Source: JAXGMV01 sp040772085
GTDB lineage: Bacteria > Chloroflexota > Anaerolineae > Anaerolineales > Anaerolineaceae
Direction: 5' to 3'
NCBI GenBank assembly: GCA_040772085.1
Contig: JAXGYU010000001.1
Coordinates: 248,001-312,000, forward strand
Length of the DNA stretch: 64,000 bases
Both the position numbers and the translations under genes were made by a program. Below the pieces are notes generated by a model that saw nothing but the letters and a program-made list of their open reading frames with translations, was not told where the DNA came from and searched no databases. This document shows positions 58,258 through 64,000 of the stretch, piece after piece (position 1 is the first letter of the stretch; each line of letters begins with the position of its first letter).

Positions 58258-60016
58258 TCAGTCCAAACCAATCCTGGCGCGGACGGTCGAAACGCGCTGG
58301 GTCATGCGCCAGCCGCACCAAGCCTTTGACCCGGCTGATTTCGCCGACTTCCCGCCAATCCTGCGCACGCTCCTGCTCAATCGCGGCCTAACCACCCGTC
58401 AGGAGGCGGAAATCTACCTCCATCGGGAAGGGTCGCTGTATGACCCGATGCTGCTCAAGGACATGGATAAGTGTGTCGCACGCCTGTGGCGGGCTATCGA
58501 CCACGGGGAAAAGATCGCGGTTTATGGCGATTTTGACGCGGACGGTGTGACGGCGACCTCCCTGATGATCTCCGCGCTGGAACGTTTTGGCGCTGACGCG
58601 ATTCCATATATCCCGAATCGTTTCGACGAAGGTTACGGCCTGAATAATGACGCCATCAAAACGCTCGCTGATCAAGGCATCGACCTGATCATCACGGTTG
58701 ACTGCGGTATCCGTTCGCCTGATGAAGCTGACCTTGCCAAAACCTTGGGCGTCGACATGATCATCTCGGATCATCACGAACCCGAGCAGCGGCTGCCGGA
58801 TGCGGTCGCGATTATCAATCAGAAGCAGCCTGGCGATGCCTATCCTGAAAAGGGGTTAGCGGGTGTAGGTCTGGCCTATAAGATCATTCAGGCCATGCTG
58901 CTGTATAAGGGCAAACCGGTTGCGATCGCGGATGAATGGCTGGACCTGGTCGCGCTGGGTAGCGTCGCGGATGTGGTGCCGCTGCGGGGCGAAAATCGCT
59001 CAATCGTCAAAGCCGGCTTGAAACGCATGCAGTTGCGTCAGAACAAGGGATTACAGGCCTTGGTCGGCGTTTCGGGGATCGGCGCGCGGCAAATCACCTC
59101 GGCTGATATCGGCTTCATGCTCGGGCCGCGACTGAACGCGCTGGGCCGGCTGGGGAGCGCCATGGACGCGGTCAAGCTGCTGCTCTCGAAAACGGCTGAA
59201 GAAGCTGTCGTGATCGCGCAACAGCTGGATGATATTAATAAAATGCGCCAGCAACTGACCAACGAGATGCAAACCAAGGCATCCATGCCTGAATTCGCGG
59301 AAATTACCGACGAACTCATTTTCTCTACCAGCCCGGATTTCAATATGGGCATCGTGGGACTGGCCGCAACCCGTCTCGCCGATACCTATTATCGGCCCGC
59401 CATCGTTGCCAGCCAGGGTGAGGATGTGACGCGCGGGTCATGCCGGTCGATCGAAGAGTTCCATGTCACGCACGCGCTGGATGAATGCGCCGACTTGCTG
59501 GTCAGGCATGGTGGTCATGCCATGGCGGCAGGTTTCACCGTGACCAACGAGAACCTGCCGGCATTTCGCGCCAAAATGCAGGAGATCAGCCGGCGTGAGC
59601 TCGGACATCTCGAGCTGGTGCCAACGTTCTACTACGATATGGAAGTCAACTTTGACGCCTTCAAACCGCAGCGCAATGAGCTGGGACTGACCATGCGACC
59701 CAATGTGCTGGAGCAGATCAGCATGCTTGAGCCGACCGATAAAAGCTTCAACCCTGGCGCGCTGTTTGTCACGCGCAATCTGATGGTGCGCAGCACCAGA
59801 TTCGTCGGAGAGGAAAAGAAGCATCTCAAGCTGGTGGTCAATGACGGCAAGACCACCTATGACGCCATCGGATTTAACAAAGCCCACCTGGTGGAGCATC
59901 TCTCCGGACCGGTGGACTTGTTATATACCTACGAAGCAAACGAGTGGAACGGCAACCAGACGCTGCAGTTGAATTTCCGGGATCTAAAACCTTCTAGTCA
60001 ACGAAACGATATTTGA
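58250..60016 (+). CDS. recJ: single-stranded-DNA exonuclease RecJ
   Basis: 588 residues. The motifs are VYGDFDADGVTATSL (I), TVDCGI (II), ISDHHEPE (III, DHH), GVGLAYKI, GSVADVVPL (IV) and RHGGHAMAAGF in the DHHA1 domain, followed by an OB-fold. Degrades 5' ends of single strands in recombination and mismatch repair. The ATG at 58250 overlaps the alr stop; a longer in-frame reading from 58094 is alr sequence out of frame. Its 3' end overlaps the convergent GT2 gene by 23 bp. Confidence 0.95.
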   Translation: MSDQSKPILARTVETRWVMRQPHQAFDPADFADFPPILRTLLLNRGLTTRQEAEIYLHREGSLYDPMLLKDMDKCVARLWRAIDHGEKIAVYGDFDADGVTATSLMISALERFGADAIPYIPNRFDEGYGLNNDAIKTLADQGIDLIITVDCGIRSPDEADLAKTLGVDMIISDHHEPEQRLPDAVAIINQKQPGDAYPEKGLAGVGLAYKIIQAMLLYKGKPVAIADEWLDLVALGSVADVVPLRGENRSIVKAGLKRMQLRQNKGLQALVGVSGIGARQITSADIGFMLGPRLNALGRLGSAMDAVKLLLSKTAEEAVVIAQQLDDINKMRQQLTNEMQTKASMPEFAEITDELIFSTSPDFNMGIVGLAATRLADTYYRPAIVASQGEDVTRGSCRSIEEFHVTHALDECADLLVRHGGHAMAAGFTVTNENLPAFRAKMQEISRRELGHLELVPTFYYDMEVNFDAFKPQRNELGLTMRPNVLEQISMLEPTDKSFNPGALFVTRNLMVRSTRFVGEEKKHLKLVVNDGKTTYDAIGFNKAHLVEHLSGPVDLLYTYEANEWNGNQTLQLNFRDLKPSSQRNDI

Positions 60017-60677
60017 TCAGCGCCCACAAGGCATGAAACGCGTCAAACGCGGTGATCTTCTTCCCCTGTGAATAGTCACGGGGGTTGAAGGTGATCGGCA
60101 CCTCGAAGATGCGAATCTTGCGCTTGAGTACCTTGGCGGTAAATTCCGGTTCAAACTCAAAACGGTTGGCATGCAGCGGGATGTCCTTGATGACATTCAG
60201 CTTGAAGACCTTGTATCCCGTTTCCATGTCGCTGAGGATGTTGTTGTACAGCAAATTGGTGATGAAGGTCAGGATCTTGTTCGCGACCATGTTCCAGAAC
60301 AAGATCGGCCGTCTGGCGCCGCCCAGGAAGCGTGAGCCATAAACGATATCAGCGATGCCTTCGTTGATCGGCTTCAGCAGGGCGGGATAATCGCGCGGGT
60401 CATATTCGAGATCGGCGTCCTGAATCAGCGCGACATCTTTGGTCGCTTCCAGAATACCGCGCCTGACGGCAGCACCCTTGCCCATGTTCTTGTCCTGCAG
60501 GAAGACTTTGACCATCGGGTCATTCTTGAAGACCTCGAGCTTCTCGCGGGTGCCATCGGTTGAGAAATCGTCGACGATGACGATTTCATGAATCAGGTTA
60601 GTGTCTTTGACAAGTTGGACAATGTCTTCGATTGTCGTCACTTCATTGAATACGGGAATGATGACTGAGATTTCCAT
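59994..60677 (-). CDS. GT2 family glycosyltransferase (polyprenyl-phosphate type)
   Basis: 227 residues. ISVIIPVFNEVTTIEDIV, VIVDDFSTDGTRE, GKGAAVRRGI, LIQDADLEYDPRDYP (DAD metal motif) and RVLKRK-like later elements (TAKVLKRKIRIFEVPITFNPRDYSQGKKI region, about 180-209) fit the dolichyl/undecaprenyl-phosphate sugar transferases (DPM1/GtrB group). There is no C-terminal membrane domain. A consensus promoter TTGTAA-N17-TATAAT ends seven bases before the ATG, with no Shine-Dalgarno: a clear leaderless start. Confidence 0.88.
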   Translation of the reverse strand: MEISVIIPVFNEVTTIEDIVQLVKDTNLIHEIVIVDDFSTDGTREKLEVFKNDPMVKVFLQDKNMGKGAAVRRGILEATKDVALIQDADLEYDPRDYPALLKPINEGIADIVYGSRFLGGARRPILFWNMVANKILTFITNLLYNNILSDMETGYKVFKLNVIKDIPLHANRFEFEPEFTAKVLKRKIRIFEVPITFNPRDYSQGKKITAFDAFHALWALIKYRFVD

Positions 60678-60684
60678 AGGCGCA

Positions 60685-60713
60685 ATTATAGGGGATAAGT
60701 ACGATGCTTACAA
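60685..60713 (-). promoter_or_regulatory. leaderless promoter of the GT2 gene
   Basis: TTGTAA (60713-60708), 17 bases, TATAAT (60690-60685), then seven bases to the ATG at 60677. The best-defined leaderless promoter in the window. Confidence 0.75.
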
Positions 60714-60737
60714 GGCAGCCGAAAACGGGCGACATGC

Positions 60738-60743
60738 TATAAT
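60738..60743 (+). promoter_or_regulatory. extended -10 promoter of the glycerophosphodiesterase gene
   Basis: TGC-TATAAT (extended -10), 19 bases before the ATG at 60763. No ribosome site is obvious in the short leader. Confidence 0.55.
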
Positions 60744-60762
60744 TTTCCCAATTCAAACGACC

Positions 60763-61512
60763 ATGAACGACATTTTTAACTTGAAAGCGCCATACATCAT
60801 CGCGCATCGCGGGGCAAAAGCGTATGCGCCTGAAAACACGCTGTCAGCTTTTATTCTGGCTGCGGAGCAAGGTGCCGCGGCAATTGAACTTGACGCCAAA
60901 TTGACCAGCGATGGCGCGGTCGTCGTTTTTCATGATCAGACCCTGGAGCGTACCAGCAATGGGGCTGGGCGGCTGACTGATAAGACCCTAGGCTATCTGA
61001 AAGGGCTCGATGCCGGCTTTCATTTCTCGTCAAAGTTTTCTGGCGAGCGCATCCCGACACTGGATGAAGTGCTTGATGCTATCGCCAGCCGTCTGCTGAT
61101 CAATATCGAGATCACCAACTACCTGACGCTGGATGACTCGCTGCCGGACCGCATTGCTGATTGTGTGAAGAACCATGGTGTGCAGAACCGGGTGCATTTC
61201 TCATCCTTCAGCACGCGCAATCTGGTGCGCATTAAAAAACTGCTGCCTGAATGCCCGGTTGGCTATCTGACCCCGCCGACGCTGAAAGGCTTGTGGAATA
61301 ACTGGCGAATCAATCTGCCATTCGAAGCAGAATTTATCCATCCATACTACCTGACGACTTATGCCTGGTGGACAAGGCGGCAAAAAAATGCCGGCCGCCG
61401 TATTCACGTCTGGACGGTGAACAGCGCCGGCCAGATGCGCAGACTCGCCCGGCTGCAGGTGGATGGAATCATCACCGACGATCCATTGCTGGCCCGCGAA
61501 GCGCTGACATGA
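60763..61512 (+). CDS. glycerophosphodiester phosphodiesterase
   Basis: 249 residues. IIAHRGAKAYAPENTL (catalytic His/Arg), AIELDAKLTSDGAVVVFHDQTLERTSNG (metal Glu/Asp and second His, about residues 38-65) and IPTLDEVLD are the GDPD signature. It splits glycerophosphodiesters into glycerol-3-phosphate and an alcohol. No signal peptide, so cytoplasmic. Its stop overlaps the next ATG as ATGA. The HVWTVNSAGQMRRL region near the end is also typical. Confidence 0.93.
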   Translation: MNDIFNLKAPYIIAHRGAKAYAPENTLSAFILAAEQGAAAIELDAKLTSDGAVVVFHDQTLERTSNGAGRLTDKTLGYLKGLDAGFHFSSKFSGERIPTLDEVLDAIASRLLINIEITNYLTLDDSLPDRIADCVKNHGVQNRVHFSSFSTRNLVRIKKLLPECPVGYLTPPTLKGLWNNWRINLPFEAEFIHPYYLTTYAWWTRRQKNAGRRIHVWTVNSAGQMRRLARLQVDGIITDDPLLAREALT

Positions 61513-64000
61513 AGCACCGCCTTGCTTCCCTTGTCTTTAGAAAGTTAGCCGCGGCGCTGGTCGTGGCAGCCTTGATGCTTCAGTCCTTGAGTGCGGCAGC
61601 CAGCCCGCTGGCTGATAGGGCATCGCAAGCAAACATGCCGCTCGAAGCGCTGCTCGCGCGCATGACACCTGAGGAAAAAGTGGGGCAGTTGTTTGTGGTC
61701 AGCTTTCAAGGCAGTGATATCAGCGAGAATTCTGCCATCGTCGAATTGATTCGGAACAAGCATATTGGCGGGGTTGTGCTCGCCCGCAAGAACAACAACT
61801 TCACCGAGCCCGAGACGGTCACCGAAGCGGCTGCTTTGATCGCCGGTTTACAGCAGGCTGAATTTGATGGCACCAGCGAGAACCTTGAAGATCCTGTCTC
61901 AGGGTCATTCTTCACGCCGCAATATGTTCCGCTCTTTGTCGGTCTCTCACAGGAAGGGGACCTGATCCCGTCCGACCAGATCATCAGCGGACTGACACCC
62001 ATGCCGAGCATGATGACCCTTGGCGCGACATGGAGCACGGAATTGGCGGGGCGCGCGGGCGCAGTGGCCGGCTATGAGCTCTCCGCTCTGGGCGTCAACT
62101 TCCTGTTCGCGCCTGACCTTGATGTCTTTGACGTGCTCAGGCCGGCGGGGAATGGGGAGGCCGGCAGCATCACCCTCGGCGCCGATCCTTACTGGGTAGG
62201 CGCGTTAGGCAAGGCATACGTTGCTGGACTGCAAACCGGCAGCCAGAACCGGATCGCCACCATCGCCAAATATTTCCCGGGCAGGGGCAGTTCGGACCGC
62301 TCCGCTGACCTGGAGGTCGCGACTGTCAAGAAAACTTTGGAAAATCTAACCCAGGTTGACCTCGCGCCCTTCCTGTCAGTCGCGGGTGCCGGCAACCCCA
62401 CCGAAGGGGTAATCGATGGCATGCTGCTCTCACATACCCGTTATGAGGGTTTGCAGGGGAGCGTGACCTCGACCACAAAACCAGTTAGTCTTGATCTGAA
62501 TGCCATCGACCAATTATTCAGCATGCCCGTTTTGCTGGACTGGCGGCAGGGCGGCGGCCTGATCGTTTCAGACAACCTCGGCAGCCAGGCAATCCGCCGC
62601 TTCTATGATCCGATCATGCAGCGCTTTGACGCGCGTCAGGTCGCGCGGGATGCTTTCCTGGCCGGCAATGACCTGCTGTATGTGGATGATTTCATCGCCA
62701 GCGGGTTTACGGACCAGTACGCGACCATCTCGGATACATTATTGTTCTTTTCTCAAAAGTATCGCGAGGATGCCGCCTTCGCTCAGCGGGTGGATGAAAG
62801 CGTACGGCGAATCCTGGCCGCCAAATTCCGAATATATCCAAGTTTCTCGTTGAATACTGTACTGCCTGCCACAGATTTGATCTCCCTGGGGACGGGCAAT
62901 GACACAAGCTTTTCCATCATTCAGGCTGGCGCGACTCTGATCAGCCCCGGCGCGGCGGAGGTCGCGCTGGCGATACCGCAGGCGCCGCGAATGAATGATC
63001 GCCTGGTGTTCATCACGGATACTGATTCCTACAGCCAGTGCCAACAATGCCCGCCGCACCAGTCTATCGCTGTCAACGGCTTTCAGAACAATGTGCTCAA
63101 GCTCTACGGGCCGGCGGGGTCAGGTCAGGTGGCTGAGTATCGCCTGTCATCCTATACGACCAACGAGCTGCGTGATTATCTGAACAATCAGGATACGACC
63201 GGCAAGATCGAGAACGACCTGCGCAACGCGAACTGGATCGTCTTCGCCATGTTTAATGAGCAATCGCTTGACCCGCAAAATGGCGCGGTGCATCGCTTCC
63301 TGTCTACCCGGCCGGAATTGCAGCAGAACAAGAAGTTGATTGGTTTTTCGTTCACATCACCAATCAATCTGGATTCGACTGACCTGTCCAAGCTGACGGC
63401 CTATTACGCGCTTTACACGAAGATTCCTGTCGCGCTTGAAGTGGCGACCCGTATCTTGTTTCGTGAGATCACCCCCAAGGGCAATTCGCCCGTGCCGGTG
63501 CCCAGCGTTGGGTATGACCTGGTTGAGATGGTGAAGCCGGATCCGCGGCAGGTGATCGCGCTGTCGCTAGACATGGAAAATTATCGCAATCTGCAGCGCA
63601 CGCCTGCTGGACCTGGCTATGATGGGACTGCGCCGTTGCCCGAGATTCCGACATTTGACGTGGGTGACAGCATCCCGGTTATAACGGGTGTGATTCTCGA
63701 CCGTAACCAGCGCCATGTTCCGGATGGCACGAAAGTCACCTTCTCATTCGCGACGACCGGTGACAGCGAGAATGTTCAACTGGTTGAGACCGTCACCAGA
63801 GATGGCGTTGCCAGCGCGGTTTACCGGATCACCAATCGCGGCGTGCTTGAAATCAAGGCCAGCGCTGAACCGGCATTGACCTCACAGATTTTGCGGCTCA
63901 ACATTGTCGGCGGCGTTCAGGCAGCCATTACGGTGATCGCGCCGACGCCGGCACAGGCGGCGATGCCCGAACCAACCGCGACCACGGTTGTGCCAACACC
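61509..64000 (+). CDS. secreted GH3-type beta-N-acetylhexosaminidase-like protein (3' end outside window)
   Basis: At least 830 residues, cut by the window edge with no stop. Signal peptide (residues 1-35), then a GH3 barrel: MTPEEKVGQLFVVSF, IGGVVLARKNN, KYFPGRGSSDRS and GLIVSDNLGSQ (nucleophile Asp355). NagZ enzymes carry KHFPGHGDTxxDSH with a catalytic His-Asp pair; here the His is Arg259 and the DSH is replaced, so hydrolase activity is doubtful. A second region follows, then an Ig-like domain (about 717-805: PVITGVILDRNQRHVPDG) and a Thr/Pro-rich linker at the edge. Coupled to the GDPD gene by an ATGA overlap. Confidence 0.8.
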   Translation, partial: MKHRLASLVFRKLAAALVVAALMLQSLSAAASPLADRASQANMPLEALLARMTPEEKVGQLFVVSFQGSDISENSAIVELIRNKHIGGVVLARKNNNFTEPETVTEAAALIAGLQQAEFDGTSENLEDPVSGSFFTPQYVPLFVGLSQEGDLIPSDQIISGLTPMPSMMTLGATWSTELAGRAGAVAGYELSALGVNFLFAPDLDVFDVLRPAGNGEAGSITLGADPYWVGALGKAYVAGLQTGSQNRIATIAKYFPGRGSSDRSADLEVATVKKTLENLTQVDLAPFLSVAGAGNPTEGVIDGMLLSHTRYEGLQGSVTSTTKPVSLDLNAIDQLFSMPVLLDWRQGGGLIVSDNLGSQAIRRFYDPIMQRFDARQVARDAFLAGNDLLYVDDFIASGFTDQYATISDTLLFFSQKYREDAAFAQRVDESVRRILAAKFRIYPSFSLNTVLPATDLISLGTGNDTSFSIIQAGATLISPGAAEVALAIPQAPRMNDRLVFITDTDSYSQCQQCPPHQSIAVNGFQNNVLKLYGPAGSGQVAEYRLSSYTTNELRDYLNNQDTTGKIENDLRNANWIVFAMFNEQSLDPQNGAVHRFLSTRPELQQNKKLIGFSFTSPINLDSTDLSKLTAYYALYTKIPVALEVATRILFREITPKGNSPVPVPSVGYDLVEMVKPDPRQVIALSLDMENYRNLQRTPAGPGYDGTAPLPEIPTFDVGDSIPVITGVILDRNQRHVPDGTKVTFSFATTGDSENVQLVETVTRDGVASAVYRITNRGVLEIKASAEPALTSQILRLNIVGGVQAAITVIAPTPAQAAMPEPTATTVVPT

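Overview
The window is a moderately GC-rich chromosomal segment of what looks like a member of the Chloroflexota, class Anaerolineae. This is inferred from content, not from a marker search. Supporting signs are the many secreted or lipid-anchored proteins with Thr/Pro-rich linkers, the DUF4013 and DUF1461 membrane proteins, a nusA-ylxR-infB-rbfA-nrnA-truB-ribF order with a ThyX-type thymidylate synthase, a tandem pair of cyclic-di-AMP receptor-like proteins, and an IleRS of unusual signature behind an isoleucine T-box. I saw no tRNA or rRNA gene, insertion sequence, prophage or CRISPR array. Genes are dense and mostly in short operons with 4-30 bp overlaps.

Layout. 0.1-8.8 kb: envelope genes (L,D-transpeptidase, amidase, a Thr/Pro-rich lipoprotein, a 1168-residue class A PBP) mixed with an AMMECR1 protein, a DUF4013 membrane protein and two c-di-AMP receptor paralogues. 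8.8-19.9 kb (minus): the transcription/translation operon nusA-ylxR-infB-rbfA-nrnA-truB-ribF, then a fused ThyX and a degenerate methyltransferase-like protein that has its own leaderless promoter. 20-28.4 kb: a GT-B-like protein with a PHP phosphoesterase, an MFS transporter and an ECF S-component each behind a palindromic operator, then a membrane ferritin/VIT1 protein, a GH13 glucosidase and an Ldh-2 dehydrogenase. 28.4-37.8 kb: gyrB, two integral membrane proteins of unknown function, plsY, T-box-controlled ileS and a metallo-beta-lactamase-fold protein. 37.9-42.2 kb (plus): an SDR with a UbiA-like protein, two tandem CE4 deacetylase lipoproteins (the second catalytically dead) and a peroxiredoxin. 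42.2-49.8 kb: rsfS, thpR, a 6S-like RNA, a one-domain PurH, gpmA, membrane proteins, a spermidine-synthase fusion, the NAD(P)HX repair enzyme and a YtxH protein. 49.9-54 kb: an orphan 18-residue ORF/RNA locus, an aminotransferase, a hydrolase and an AT-rich island with a TPP enzyme. 54-64 kb: a PstS-like lipoprotein, uppP, tgt, alr, recJ, a GT2, a glycerophosphodiesterase and a GH3-type protein cut by the window edge.

Cross-cutting themes. (1) Peptidoglycan and envelope: LdtA-like, amidase, PBP1, UppP, Alr, CE4 proteins, GH3. (2) Folate/flavin one-carbon metabolism: RibF beside a FAD-dependent ThyX, and a pteridine-reductase-like SDR. (3) Promoters whose -10 box sits 6-9 bases before an ATG with no Shine-Dalgarno sequence, implying leaderless mRNAs. 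(4) Several apparent pseudo-enzymes: the second CE4, the methyltransferase-like protein and the GH3 lacking its usual catalytic histidine.
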